A stretch of DNA of 64,000 bases from Exophiala sp. HKRS030 (Eukaryota; Ascomycota; Eurotiomycetes; Chaetothyriales; Herpotrichiellaceae). The stretch spans positions 2,666,001 to 2,730,000 of the forward strand of contig JAHWDD010000007.1 of NCBI GenBank assembly GCA_023897205.1, in the 5' to 3' direction. Below are positions 35,731-48,681 of this stretch, in pieces (position 1 is the first letter of the stretch; each line of letters starts with the position of its first letter). The notes under the pieces were generated by a model that ran no database searches, had not been told where the DNA came from, and saw nothing but the letters and a program-made list of their open reading frames with translations. The translations under genes and the position numbers were made by a program.

Positions 35731-37252
35731 TCACGGCTTCTCAAACGCCATGACCGCGTACCTGAACGCACCATTCGCATAACCTCTGCGCATAGCGCGG
35801 AATGCCTGCAGAAACGCCAGCCCATCTCGTCCTTGACTGATAGCGAATGCCCACAGCGACGGCGACGAGACCAGTTGCCATGATATATCCCTGCCTAAGC
35901 GTCAGAGGTGGGAAGAATAAAGAAAGCAGATCTGCAGAGTTCAAGTGTAATGAAGCGTGGCGCAAGGCCGTGGCATCAGGGGAAGACTCAGGCAAGGTGT
36001 ATCAAGGCAATATTTGAGTGACCACAGATTGGAGCAGGCAGGTATGATGGAGTAAGAAGACGTACCAAGTCTTAGCAACATCTTTGCTGATATCCTTGGG
36101 CTCGTGGAGAACTTTCAAACCCGCGGCTTCGGCGAGCGATACATATTCTCGGGAAGTGTTCAGTGGCGGAAGGAGCATTCCATCTGTACAAGCGTGTCAG
36201 CTGATCAGAGTGATCAAAGGGAAGATTCCACAGCTTATCGGCCTTGCCACAAGCCAGGACCGTGCCGGAAAGTCGCTATAATCATGGCAACAGAAGAAGT
36301 CACCAAGGAATGTTCATGCCTCTGTCTTACCTTCGATCAACTTGATATCTTCTTCACCACCCTGCACACCCCGTACCTCGTCATCTTCGGCCTTGAACCA
36401 ATCCGCAATGACCAATTTCCCACCAGCCTTGAGTACTCTCGCCGCATTGCGGAAGAAGAGCGGCTTGTCCGGGAAATGGCTGAGGGCCTCGGAGATCCAC
36501 ACGGCATCGAAACTGGCGGGCGAGAAGTGGGCTTCTAATTTCTCCGCGTCGAGCTCGATGAACTTGACATGACCACCCTGGGTGCCTATAGCGTGGAATT
36601 CGCTACTGCCATCGCTCTCTTTGTCGACTGGATTCTCCGTACTACTCTCGCTCGAATTCGTCGCGTCGACAGTGGGAGTTGTACTGCCTTCCTCGAGAGT
36701 CAAGCGGTTGGCGATTGCAACTTGGCGGCCGCTGATCGTCACCCCCGTCGCCTCGCACCCAAGTTCTCGGGCTAGGTGTCGTGTGGTACCGCCGATGCCG
36801 CAGCCGACGTCAAGAACGGTGGTTTGTGGCTGGAGATTGGATATCGATAACAGCAGCTTGATCAGGTTCACTTGTCCAGTCTCCTTGGTGTCACTGTCCG
36901 ATTGGAAGTATGCGTGGTGGATGTGTTGACCCCTATTTGCGGCGGCGAGGAAATGAGTATGTGTTCTCTCTTTGGATGTTCGAATGTCTCAATTCCTGTG
37001 CTCGGAGCTGAGGGATCAATCTCCAGCACCGAAAAAATTGGAAGTCCGCCATAGGAAATCTTCATATGTGGTTTGGTTGAGCCAGATAGGAGTCCAGGAA
37101 AGAACTCACCAGAGGGAATAATAGTAGTCGCTCGCCAGCTCGTAGTGGTGTCTTATACGATCCTTGAGGGCCGCGAATGACGAGTGCGCCTCGTATGCTG
37201 GGACCTCGTAGTTGTCGCCGGCATGGTCACCACTCGTCGCCGGATCCCCCAT
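35731..37252 (-). CDS. Class I SAM methyltransferase, sterol C24-/tocopherol-methyltransferase-like
   Basis: Minus-strand exons 37252-37110, 36932-36331, 36183-36066 and 35890-35731 give 340 residues. The N-terminus carries the HYELASDYYYSLWGQHIHHAYF block found in gamma-tocopherol and cycloartenol-type methyltransferases. Motif I is VLDVGCGIGGTTRHLA. The acidic-loop region is followed by an insert of about 40 polar residues (TVDATNSSESSTENP...). Motifs II and III are FDAVWISEALSHFPD and VLKAGGKLVIADWF. The last exon has a membrane-proximal helical tail (FLQAFRAMRRGYANG). It should methylate a small molecule; the substrate is unknown, and it is not ERG6 itself, which has different flanking motifs. 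The frame is intact. Spacing to the convergent SnoaL-like gene hints at a shared pathway. Confidence 0.85.
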
Positions 37253-37647
37253 CTTAATGTCCTTTTGAGTTAACTGTAGTTGGAGCTATTCAGCTTTCAG
37301 GTACAGGATAAAACGCGGGATCTTTAGCGCGAGCGTTTACTTGATTTTTCTATTATCTTCTCGTACCTGAATATCTCAAGGTTGCTGAAAGGTGAACCGC
37401 ATTGAGTTCCGGAACTGCCCATGGGAAAATATCCGTTGAGCGGAACATCTTCCGATTCGACGAATGCCAACGTTCGCTGACCCCCATACTCAAGTTTGCA
37501 CAGCCTTACTACTACCACCAACTTTGCAGACGGGAGACACTTCGAATCTGTGAAACCATGTAGTCGAAGTTCGTTCTGGTCAAAATACCGTGTCATAAGA
37601 GTCTGGTAGCACACCGAAATAGACTATCAGGTTTACGCTATGGTAGA
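37253..37647. other. Intergenic between methyltransferase promoter and RdRP 3' end
   Basis: About 395 bp. A minus-strand ORF at 37324-37614 (96 residues) has no recognisable features and is not called. Confidence 0.45.
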
Positions 37648-40600
37648 CTAGGTCCCATATCCTGATCCGTACTGCCTAATCCATGTCTCTGCGTTGTGGG
37701 AGGGCGTTGAAACCTTCGGGTCATAAGCGCTAAGGCTGTTCGTTGAACGAGCCTTTTCAATCTCTCTCAAACAAATTGCAGCAGCCACATAACGGAAACT
37801 GATCAATTTCTCAATCTTTCCGGATGTTCCCCCAAAGCTGTCCGGCTCCTCTAGGCTAACAGCTAAACATGCCATACTGCGTTCGAGACTTTCGTCCACG
37901 TCCTCAGCTTCAGTGCCAATGATGCATTTAACAGTATAAGCTTGATCAATTTCCAATTGCTCTTTCATACTCACGGATAAATCGTGTTGTTTCTTGCTCT
38001 GGGCTCCTGCTTTTCCAAGGATATTGCCAATGAAGACCTCGCGCTCGCTTAGTGGTTTGGAATAACTGGGACTATATTCCCAAGCGAGATTATGGATGCT
38101 TTCTTGATATCTTTTACGGGCACTCGTTAGCGCAGTCATTCGACAGAGTTTCAGTCATTGCTTACTCGTCGCGAATTCCACGAGCTCGAACAATATGTCG
38201 AGTCCACTCATGATATGGACACGTCTTTTGAACATAGGACCAGATTGCCTGTACAACAGAAGTGTGCTTGCTTTTGATGTTTTGTGTCCGAACTTGAACT
38301 TCGGAAAAAATCTCCCGTTCGTCAATTTGGCGGAAAAGCTTTCCCAAGATTTTATCACTTTCATAGAACCGATACATGGGACCTTCATCTTCCTCATCTT
38401 CATCTTCATCGCCAGGAAGGGTGTTCTGCTTGGGGACGGAAAATGTAACGGGCTTATTGGTCTCGACAACCGTGTGTGGTCCAAATGCCATAAAGTCGGG
38501 TCGGAACCCGCTCATTCTCGGCATACGGCTCAAGTCTACCTGGAATTTGTTAACTTTTAGGTATACAAGTAAAAACAAGGTGGAAAACTTCTAACATACT
38601 GGAACGCCACTCTTAGAGAAGTCAACAGCAGTGGAGTGCATCTCAGCTAAAGTCAAGCATTCTGGATTCAGGGTGCCATCCGGATGTTGATCGGCCAGGA
38701 TTTTGTGGTTATTTGCTATTCGGCCCAATTGATCGGTTGCCATCTAGCAAAGTCAGCGATCAGTATCAGACAAAACAAAAGTTCTGCTGCTCAAGTCATT
38801 CATCATTCGACACGAGACACATCCAAAAAGCCAATTCGCACGAGGAAACACTTACAAATGTTACGAAGAAGTCCGTCATATCTTCGCGTTCCACTCGCCT
38901 ACCAAGGTCCACCGGTTTCGGCCTCGGGTAGTCAGCAGGAGTGAATCTTCTCTTGGCCCTGGCTTGAGAGTCAAACAAGATCTGATAGAGGTCGCCATCA
39001 AGGTCACCACCACTGAGCATGCTTGGAAGATCCCGGGAGCCTTTCTGACTGAAGCATATGCAGTTCCGAAGCTGCATTAGCGGTGAAGTTGAAGGGACTG
39101 TCACAGCTGTGACGACTTGAATGTCCCCTGGATGCAATGCTGGAGATCGAGTGACTATCAGGTTCCTGCCAGTAGGTATCACAGGCTTTCCCTGTTTCTC
39201 GACTATACAGAAAACCTCGCCTTCTTGCAAATATCCCGTCTCATCCATAATGCCCTGAAGGGTAAAGCCGTCCTCGATGGGTATTCTCGCTTTATATTTT
39301 AGTGCACGCAGTTCGATAAGGACAGCAACTTCGACCACATCCCTCAGAAACGTATCACTCGTGAAGGGGATGTTCAACACTGCCAATTTTTGAATGAACC
39401 ACGGAAAATGAATACGATCACCAATAGCATGGCGTTTCAAGAATTTGGATGCCAAGTGTGAGTTTGAGGTGGTTAACCGAAGTCTTTCGACCTCTTTGGT
39501 CTGGTTGTGGAGAAAGAATTCATCATCCACCCCATGTCTTCCAGAATCTTGATGCTTTGCTGGTTCAGATAAAAGGGAAGCGCTCTGTAGGCTCCGTTGC
39601 ACAGCTCGATGTCCAATGACTTGGAACCCGGAAATTTCGTCATCGACGGACGCAAGTTGAGCACGTCTCCTACTAGACGACTGTCAAGTGAGATCATACC
39701 CTTCGCGCCTAGGACAAATTAGTCTTCGTTTAGCGCGAGATCTCCAAACAAAAGAAACATGGATAATCGAAATTTTACCAGAATCATCTAAGAAGAGTAG
39801 AGTACGCACCTCCGTATCGAATTTGAAACAGGGTGGGCTTTCCCTTGTTTTGAGACGGCATTCGATCCCAAATTTTTTCCATTACAGATCGAGACATGGT
39901 ACCGGCCCCATCGCTGAAAACTCTCCCGTTTCTTTCAATATCTGGAATCTCCTTACATACACCAGGTGCAATTGTGACTGCTGTGGGAGTTTCAGAAAAT
40001 GCTTGACCAATCCTGGCGGCGCATTTTGCGGGACACCTAATCATGGAGAAGTCACCTAAGTCTTGGATGAGTTGACGGTCGAAGAAGAGACTTCCATTCT
40101 GGATGAATGGTGCCATAAACCAACAGGACTGTGCACGGAGGGATGAATGTGAAAATCCGAGAAATGAAAACCGTAATCCTGCGAGACTGAAGCCATTGTT
40201 GAGGATTTTCTTAAATCGGTCATTATAGATCAAATCATTGGAAATCTGAGCATTGTAACGCACGGGCTCTCCATCTTCGTCTGAAAATGAAACGCGCACA
40301 AAATTGTCATGGTGTTGAGGGTACTTCCGTAAAACACGATTGTTGTTCTCGGGCTGTGGTCCACTGAGATGAAAGCCAGCAGGGGTTATATGAACCCGAT
40401 GTATAGATGCTAGAGCCTCAGATTCCATGAAATTTGCTTGTGAGAACTCTCCACCCTTGATCCTGAGCTCGTTCTCAAGCAGAAGCTTCTTCAAGGTCGC
40501 GATACTGAATGAGCTGGGATCTTGCTCCACGCATCGGTATGGTATATGATTGAACAGCCTTCGGATTATGTTGACACACACTGACAATGTGCAGCGGGCA

Positions 40601-41667
40601 GAGAGATCCCTGATTGTAGGCAGAAGGTCAGAAACGACCTTCGGCGGTAGAAATCCATCTTGGGCAAGTCTTTGCACCTGGAACTTGATCTGGAATGCAA
40701 GCGTTGGTGTATTCAAACTTTGGAGCAGACGGTCCATCTGAGACTGAAACGATATCTCGGACTTTACCACTGGAACTCGTCGCCGAACCAATGGTGGAAG
40801 ACCGCGAGCAGATGTCAGACTTTGAAGCTGGGAAGCGATGTCGGTACTATCGAAGGTCAATTGGTAGACGAGACAAGCACTTGATATTGAGGCATGATTC
40901 TTGTCAAGTGACGCTACTCGCGCCCGTTTCGGGCTGGGACGTTGTCTTTGAAGACCGAGGGCAGACATGGCTTGTAGCAATTGATCATCAGCATTCGCCC
41001 CTGCTTGATGTGTGCCGTCCTGGAAAAAGCGTGGTGCTTCTTGTAAGGAAAGCAGAAGATCCACGCGGATGTCTCGTGAGAGTACAATCTCGTACACCAC
41101 GGAGTAGGGAAATTCGATGATTTGACCATTTGCTGCCTTGATCATGATCGCCCTGGAAAGAAATTTCACAGTTGCTGGCTGGACCCATGACTGATAGGGC
41201 ACAAATGTGACTTTGGAACTGATGTACTCCCAAGACCCACAAGACACTGACGTTAGCACCAGGTCTTGTTTCTTCTTGGGTGTCACCGCTACAGGAGGTG
41301 CTTCCGGTCGAGCAACATGGCTGTTCTTAGCCAGGCGCTCTTTAGCATCTAGTTCAAGACTCTTCAATGCAAAGCTGTCGACTTTGTTCTTGCTAAGGCT
41401 GAAGGAGAGGACGACCCCTTTGAACATGAGCGGGATCCGGCCATAAGGGAGATAAGCACGACCAAGGGTATTCAATAATGAGCCGTGCTTGTCGAGAAAC
41501 TTTTGTCCATCGGTTAATTTCAAGAATGTCAACGACCCAAAATTCTTTCCTTGGGTCTTGTGGACAAACCAGTCGTGAATATCGAGGGTGGCTAGTGGTG
41601 GACGAAGGGCTCCGGTCAATTGATTCGATTTCGCACGCTCCGGTACGCCGCGGATGAAAACCTCCAT
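37648..41667 (-). CDS. RNA-dependent RNA polymerase of the eukaryotic silencing family
   Basis: Minus-strand exons 41667-39810, 39708-38856, 38743-38600, 38539-38166 and 38110-37648. The N-terminus (MEVFIRGVPERAKSNQLTGA) resembles the RRM-like start of fungal RdRPs. The catalytic double-psi barrel carries the invariant DxDGD motif in MLSGGDLDGDLYQILFD (exon 2). Conserved flanks are GRVFSDGAGTMSRSVME and RPSMTKFPGS. The C-terminal exons hold the helical tail with VDFSKSGVPVDLS and PDFMA. Such enzymes convert single-stranded RNA to dsRNA for Dicer in quelling, meiotic silencing or viral defence. I cannot say from sequence alone whether this is the QDE-1, Sad-1 or third fungal clade. Frame changes at CCCC 39530-39533; one added base gives EDMGVDDEFFLHN and 1230 residues. 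Confidence 0.92.
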
Positions 41668-42616
41668 GTCCTAGTCAGGCGAATGCTTGCAGGGTGATTT
41701 CAGCAATGGGTCTTTTCGAAGGCAGTAAAGATACTTTTCTACATCTCGTTAAGCTCGACGATGGAGGGGAGCCAACACCTCAGCTTTCCGAGCGGCTTTT
41801 GCGTTGTACAAGCTCAGCTTTTAGCACATGCGATGGACCAGTAGGATCGGGCTACAAGACCTGCAAGGGCAGGCATGGATAGCCAAGTGATTCGTCAATC
41901 ACTTGACGCATGTTGATATCCGTCGGGCACGCGCAGAAGTAAGTGAAAGGAGCACGCGTGAGAAGTTACCTTGTGATTGACGCTTTCTCCAGGATGACAC
42001 GAAAGCCCCAGATACAGAGGGCTTGAGGGGAGCAAGTGAAGCATGACAAGCTAAGCTTAGCTCGGTTTCTTAGCTGAATGTTTAGGGATGCGCCTAGGTG
42101 AAACAACGTATTCCTGTTTCCAACCTTCGCGGTAATGGGTAAGTGGGAGCTTTGGTGGTCACGTAGTCATATATGATCAGCAGAGAGAGAGAGAGACAAC
42201 CAGTATCATCGAGTTGGTGGTGTTGATAATAACCAGAACACGTGCAAACATTTCGTCCATGAGGAAGGAGCTCATGCAAAACCGTGACGACTAGATAGGA
42301 AGGAGCGTTGAGTAGAACAAAGGGAAGCGGAAGGCGGACGGTGGCTCGGAAGTCCAGGTCGCTTTTCCAAGGCCACTCGCTGGGCTCTTGCTCCCGATCC
42401 AAACATCATCACTCCACGAACCGAATCCACCCCAACAATTTTCACGTGTTATTGTGCCTCAGACGGCGAGACTACCAGATGCCTCGTCCTTATGCCTAAC
42501 GGGTATTTTAGCATCCGAGAAATGTAAATACACCGTCTACCGCTCTTCAGCATTTAGCCCGATAAAATATTCTACGACTGCAACCCTTGGACACCGGCCC
42601 CCTCCCAGCAGAAACG
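41668..42616. other. Divergent promoter region of RdRP and caleosin
   Basis: About 950 bp between two divergent starts. It includes a gagagagagag run at 42182-42196 and a TTCACGTGTT box near 42440. No gene is supported. Confidence 0.45.
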
Positions 42617-43426
42617 ATGACTAACACATCGAGTACTATGACAACGTCGTCAACTAAACTGTCTACACCGTTCAGTGTCCCAAATGAAGAGCTCACAAAC
42701 CCCACCGCTGCTCTGGCCAATGGCTCACCACGACCAGCCACGGCCCAAAAAACAACAGACACACAATGTACAATACAACAGCCTCAGTTGACCGCATTGC
42801 AACAGCATATCCTCTTTTGGGACCAGGACAACGACGGCATCATCTACCCGCTCGATGTGTACTATGGCTTCCGTGCCCTGGGATTCAATGTTCTTTTCAG
42901 CCTCGGGAGCCTGCTGATTCCACTATTCTTCTCGTACGCGACCACGTTGGCTCACTCGTACCTGCCAGACCCCAGGTTCCGCATCTACGTCGGTAGTATT
43001 CACAAAGCCAAGCATGGATCAGACACAGGCATCTTCGATGTAGACGGTCACTTTGAGGCTGCCCGTTTTGATGCCATGTTCGCCCGCTACGATACCACCC
43101 GCTCAGGCGGTCTGAGTGCTGGTGAAATATGGGCAATGTGGAAGAAGAACCGATGTGCTGCAGACCCTGCCGGCTGGAGCTTCGCATTCATGGAGGTTTG
43201 GACTACGTTCTTGCTATTGCAGCGTGACGGCCGCGTGTGGAGGGATGATCTAATGGCCTGCTATGATGGAACCTTATTCTGGAAGATCAGTGAATTGGAG
43301 AAGGAGAAGAGATCTGGAGCGGCAAATGGAAAGGGTTGGGATAAAGGGTATGGGGTTGGGGATTTTTTCGAGGGCTTGTGGTTGGGTCGGACATGGAAGA
43401 ATTGGGAATTGAAAAAGAAGTCTTAA
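42617..43426 (+). CDS. Caleosin (lipid-droplet peroxygenase family)
   Basis: A single-exon gene; the first ATG in good context is at 42617 and gives 269 residues. An N-terminal Thr/Ser-rich stretch leads to the single EF-hand (FWDQDNDGIIYPLDVY). A hydrophobic hairpin (VLFSLGSLLIPLFFSYATTLAHSY) follows, then the conserved HKAKHGSDTGIFDVDG block and a C-terminal domain with FDAMFARYD and GEIWAMW. Caleosins sit on lipid droplets or ER; several are haem-dependent fatty-acid peroxygenases (fungal AfPXG/AoPXG), with His residues such as the one in KAKHGS as likely haem ligands. The frame is intact. It is divergent from the RdRP gene. Confidence 0.92.
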   Translation: MTNTSSTMTTSSTKLSTPFSVPNEELTNPTAALANGSPRPATAQKTTDTQCTIQQPQLTALQQHILFWDQDNDGIIYPLDVYYGFRALGFNVLFSLGSLLIPLFFSYATTLAHSYLPDPRFRIYVGSIHKAKHGSDTGIFDVDGHFEAARFDAMFARYDTTRSGGLSAGEIWAMWKKNRCAADPAGWSFAFMEVWTTFLLLQRDGRVWRDDLMACYDGTLFWKISELEKEKRSGAANGKGWDKGYGVGDFFEGLWLGRTWKNWELKKKS

Positions 43427-43905
43427 AGTTATAGGTTGTGTTGTTGTATTGTTCATAGTCTCGAGGCAGAACTCAGAGCCTTTATTTGGTAAAGATCCTA
43501 GACACTGACTTTAGATACTCACAAAGAGAGAGCTAAGATAGCAAGAATCGAGGAACTTGGTAAGACGAAATAATCAAACAAGATACATGTATGTTCTGAG
43601 AAGCTATAATACTGACCATGTACACGCAACGCACTTTTCTAAAAGCACCGCTATGCAAAAAACAAGTATTGAAAAGATCAAAGGACACAGACCCACGCGG
43701 CCACTTTTGATATGCCCTTTTTATGCCTCCCAAATCCCCTGATCATCGAGTCTTGCACAATCCATGGCTGAGAACATGGTCAATAATATGTATATGCCGG
43801 TCCGGCAGTCTACTGACCCTGGCCGATCTGTTTTCCCCCTTGTCCCACTTTGGAATGGAACATGAAGCGAGACACAAAGGATTAAATTGTCCTCGACCCA
43901 AGAAT
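43427..43905. other. Intergenic, convergent 3' ends
   Basis: Between caleosin (+) and the sulfite reductase gene (-). No gene is seen. Confidence 0.5.
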
Positions 43906-46900
43906 TTATTCCTCATCGCTCTCCTCCTCGGCGGTGCCTTCGTGGAAATACTTGCCCTCGGTAGTTTCGTTGATGACGCCGGCGCGGATGGTCCAGTCGC
44001 CGAATCTTTCACCCGTGTTGCGCTCCTTTGCATACCGACTCAACAGACCCTTCATGATTTCAAGAATCTCGTCTTCCTTGATGCTGCTGCGGTACAGCTT
44101 GTTTAATCTCTGGCCGTGGTATCCACCGCCGAGATACATGTTGTACGCACCGTAAGCCTTGCCCACGAACGCGGCTTCTGCGACCCATGGGCGGGCACAC
44201 CCGTTCGGACAGCCGGTCATGCGCATCACAATGGAGTCTTGGCTCAGGCCGTTCTCTTCCAGTGCTCCCTCTAGTTTGGTGATGAGTTCAGGAAGATAAC
44301 GTTCTGATTCGGCCATGGCGAGACCGCACGTAGGGAAAGCCACACATGCTGAGCTGGAAAGTCGCATGGCTGAGAATGAGGTATTGTCGAGCTTGTATTT
44401 CTTCATGAGGTCGATGATCTTGGGCTTGTCTTGGTCTGTGACATTGGAAAGGATGAGATGTTGATTTCCTGTCAGACGGAATTCGCCCTTGTGGATCTTG
44501 GCCAGTTCGCGAAGTCCTGTGCGCATAGGGAAGTCCGCTGTGTCCTCGACGCGCCCATTCTCGATGAAAAAGGTGAAGTGGTTCAATCCCTTTTCGTCCT
44601 TTTGCCAACCGAACGAGTCGACATTGGATTCAAACTTGAATGGTCGTGGATCCTCGAATTTGATGTTCAGCGGATCAAGTAACTCTTGAACTTTGCCCTT
44701 GAAAACTTCATTGCCCATGTCATCCATAGTATACTTCAGCCGTGCGTGTTTGCGATTCTTACGATCACCATTGTCTCGCTGGACGAGCATGATCTTCTCA
44801 CAAACAAGATGCGCCGTGTCGGCGGGCACATAACCCATCATGTAGCCAGTTCGGGGTAAGTCTTTTTGTTGTTATGAGTGACCCCCATACCGCCTCCTGC
44901 TAAGATATTGAAGCCTTCTAGGTGCTTGTCCTTTCCACGAATGGCGATCAGACCAATATCGTGAGCATAAGCGTCAGTGTCATTGTGTGGTGGAATGGCA
45001 ATTGAGATCTTGAACTTGCGGGGAAGATAAGTAGGACCATAAAGAGGTTCGAAATCTTGGACAGCATCGCCAGCAACTTGTGTTTTCTCGCCAGTGGCAT
45101 CATCCTTCAGCCAGATCTCATGGTAAGCTGTAGTTGAAGGGAGGAGATGATCAGAAATCTTCTGGGAGACCGCATGGACCTCTCGATGATATTCGGATAG
45201 TTCCGGTAAGCTCGAACACATGACATTACGATTGACATCACCACACGCTGCAATGGTAGTCATCAAAGACCTGTTGATCGCTTGCATAGCGCCCTTCAGC
45301 TTGGACTTGATTACTCCGTGGAACTGGAACGTTTGTCTCGTTGTCAACTTCATGGTTTCGTTCCCGTGTGCAGATGCAATAGCATCCATTTGCTCCCATT
45401 GAGAGGGAGTAGCTACACCTCCAGGAAGTCGACATCGGATCATGAACGAATACGCAGGCTCAAGACCTTGTGCCTTGCGCTCATCTCGAAGGTCGCGATC
45501 ATCCTGCATATACGTACCATGAAATTTGGTGAGTTGCTGATCGGCGGCAGATATAGCACCAGTCGAAGTGTCTAGCAAACCTTCGGCAATCGTACCTCGG
45601 AGATAGTTGGAGTTAATCTTGATGTCTTCGTTGGTCAACGGTGGCGGCTCTTCTGGCAAACCTTCGACATTAGCAACATTGAGAGCTTGCCACAAGCGCG
45701 GCTCCCATTCTTGATACCCTGTCTGGTAGGTATCAGGATCTTGGTCATCACCAAGACCGATAGGAGTCAGTGTTTTGCCGCCTAAGAAAGCCAATCGTGT
45801 ATCAAGATCTTTCCCAGGTTTGTTGTAAAAGATCTTGTCCTCTTTTCGAGGCCAGTAATGACTATCTCCGAGAGCGAAGACTGAGAAATGGACATTGGAG
45901 AGGTCAACATCTGCAGTATCCTTGATGGCTTCCCAAAACGCACGACCGTTTTGAGGGAATTCTCCCTGGCCGGCCGTGCTGGTTATGAAGACAACGTTCT
46001 CTTCACTGGCAAGATCTTCAATTGGATAGTCATCCATGGCAAAAACCATGGTCTTCAGACCTCGAGCCTTTCCACGATTGGCCAGTCTTTTGGCCAAACT
46101 CTCACCATTACCATTATCGGAAGCGAACAAGATCGTCAATGGTGCTCCGTAGAGGCCCTCAAGCATCTGCTCATAAGCGTCCTTCGCCGTGCGCTTTTGC
46201 AACTTTCGCACTTCTGAACCATACGACTCAGAAAGATTCGCAGCGAATTGTGGATGACGATTCATCAGCTGTGTCAAGTGATTATCTCGTTTCAAGAATT
46301 GCTCAAGCTCTCGTTTGATCCTTTCTGAGTCTAGCGAGAAGGTGGGTTCGTCTTTGTCTTCGTTGGCAGGGTTCCAGCGGTACAAAGGCCAGTATCCAAG
46401 ATCCACAGCCTTTTTGGTTTCTTGAAGAGCTGTCAAGGCCGAATCATCCTCCTTGTTGTAGGGAAGATAAGCTAGTACGACCGAAGGTCCATTGAATTTT
46501 TCAGCTTCAACCATGGCCTGCAAAACTTGAGTATAGGAGGAGTAGACGGCAACTGATGCAACATAGGCGTTGCCGTAGTTCATCGCGTACAAGCCGATAT
46601 CCTTCTTCCGTCGTTGGGAGTCTCCTGCAGCTCGTGCGGAATATGGTTCCGAATCAATAATCAAGAGATTGACATTAGCTCCAGATGCCAGAACATGATG
46701 GACACCCGAATTGCCAAGATCGTACGCCCAGGCGTCAGACCCAATTAACCACTGCGCCTCCTTGTAGAAGAAGGCTTTCTTATCGAGCAATTGACCCGCG
46801 AGTCTTGAACCATCGTTCTGTAGTCGCGAAACAACTTCCGGTGCCAGATCATTGGCTTTGGTTGGATCCTGTGCATTTAGCACCCACTTGGAGAGCCATT

Positions 46901-48681
46901 GCTTTGGGTTTTCGGTGATGAACTCCTTGCTTCGTGCGGCGACCTCAGCTTCCTTGAGGAACTCCTGGCGACGATCAATACGCGCAAGAAGCGATCCTAG
47001 TCCATACTCGGGTGAAGCAGCGAGGGTTGCTGATACTCCCGCATTCTTCTGTTTGAGCTGATTTGCAATGAATAGTCTGGTGTTGAAAAGTTGATCGAGT
47101 ATCTTCAGATATGCGTTCTCCAGCTCTGGCTGCTCAGGTTTGAAGTCATCCACTTGTGGTTCCGTTTCTGTACCTACACTGAGATTCTGTATCAATAGTG
47201 GAACAGATTGAGAATGACCTCTACGGCGGGCGTGCTTGCGCGGTGTGGTTGGCGGGGCGAGATTTTGAAAGATTCCTCGTAAGGCCTGCAGGGCGGTGCT
47301 AGCATCCACTTGGCCTAATCGATATTGGACCAGAGAGATTGAGCTTTTATCCTCACCACTCGAGTTCAAAGTTGACAAGAGATCGAGAAAAGATGGACCC
47401 CATTTTGTAGTCTTTCTCCTGATTTGTTCGAGGACTGCAATCTTTTTAATCGTTGGGGGGATTGCATCAAGCAGGGTGGAAGCGGACTGCCACGGGCGAT
47501 ATAAGCGTGCTGTAATCAGGCCGACGTTGGTCAACTCTGGAGAAACATCGTCCGCATCGAGTACGTCGACGAAAACACCAGTTGATCCGAATATAAAGAG
47601 AGCGGCCTCAGCATCTGGGGGCCCGAGTATTCGATAGGAGAATAGCCGCGGCCTGTGCTGTTCTCAAGTTTCGCCCAAACATCGGTGACGTAGTTCAGGA
47701 TATCAGTAGCACTAACAGGACGACTGACTGGGGCATCAACAGTGGTTGCAATTGACGAGGGAGTAGTGCTGTCAGTCGAACTATCTCGTCTTGAAGATGA
47801 AGCCGAGGATACATCGGTTGTGCCATTTGTGGAGGAAGAAGGAATGACGGGGGAGAGAGGGTCTTCAGATACAGCATGAGAAGCATGCTGCTCTGGTAGT
47901 GTCCCGGGTAAACCTAGTTCCGACACAACAGCAGTCCGTCCAGAATTTGCATAGAGGGTCTGCTCGCTCGATCCTGAATATGTCGTGGGGACGCCCGAAG
48001 CTTCATTGAAGAGATCTTGTAAAAGTTCGCGGCTTTCAGCTTGGATTGGTGTATCTCGCGCTGAATTACTCGGGTCGAAGAAATGTATAACACCCTTGCC
48101 ACTCTTGATGGCCAAAGCATGAGCCGTCAGAGCAATGTCCTGGGCCTCCTGTAGAGTTTCCGATTGCAGAAATGTAAATCCTGACTGTCTGATGGAGCTA
48201 ATCTCAGAGTAGTCTGGATGGGGGCTGCCTAAGACAACGTGGAGAACGATCGGATACTGAGCGAGTTTGTATAAATGGGGTGCAGCGGTCAACAATATTG
48301 ACGAAGGAGTCGTTGCAGATACAAGCTTGCCAGACTTGAGTGCATCGTATGCAGCCAGCAAAGGATCAGCATTTTGCCGGAGGGGCACGACCTCGGGAAT
48401 GTTTTTGGTGATTAAATTTCTCGTCTTGGTTGCAGTAAATCGAGCTAGGTGGTAGGAGAATTCAGATTCGGTTGTCAAGGAGGACTGGACAGAAAGAATG
48501 ACATCGCTGGCTAGGTATGCAATTCTCGCAACTAAGAAAAGCTGTATTAGCAATTGTAGGATATGTGCAGGTGCTCGTCCCTCTCTTCGTTGCTGGGAGG
48601 AGAAAAAAGCTGCGAAGATCGGAGCGGGGATTTCCTGAGCAGTAACATACCAGCCTCTGCGGGGCTCGAGATAGAGCCCAT
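43906..48681 (-). CDS. MET5: Sulfite reductase [NADPH] hemoprotein beta subunit
   Basis: Exon 1 is 48681-48651 (MGSISSPAEA), joined across a 119-nt intron (gtatgt...tag) to 48531-43906. Domain order is an N-terminal thiamine-enzyme-like region (ARIAYLASDVIL...), a flavodoxin-like domain (LTILFASDNGNGES, ITSTAGQGEFPQNG, FALGDSHYW), and then two sulfite-reductase repeats. The siroheme-Fe4S4 ligands are CVAFPTC and GCPNGC. The enzyme reduces sulfite to sulfide in cytosolic sulfur assimilation and supplies cysteine and methionine. The frame breaks twice: at GGGGG 47617-47621 (corrected reading YSGPPDAEAALFIFG) and at GGGG 44853-44856 (corrected reading KTYPRTGYMMGYV). With both repaired it is 1552 residues, the normal length. 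It shares a divergent promoter with RPC37. Confidence 0.95.
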
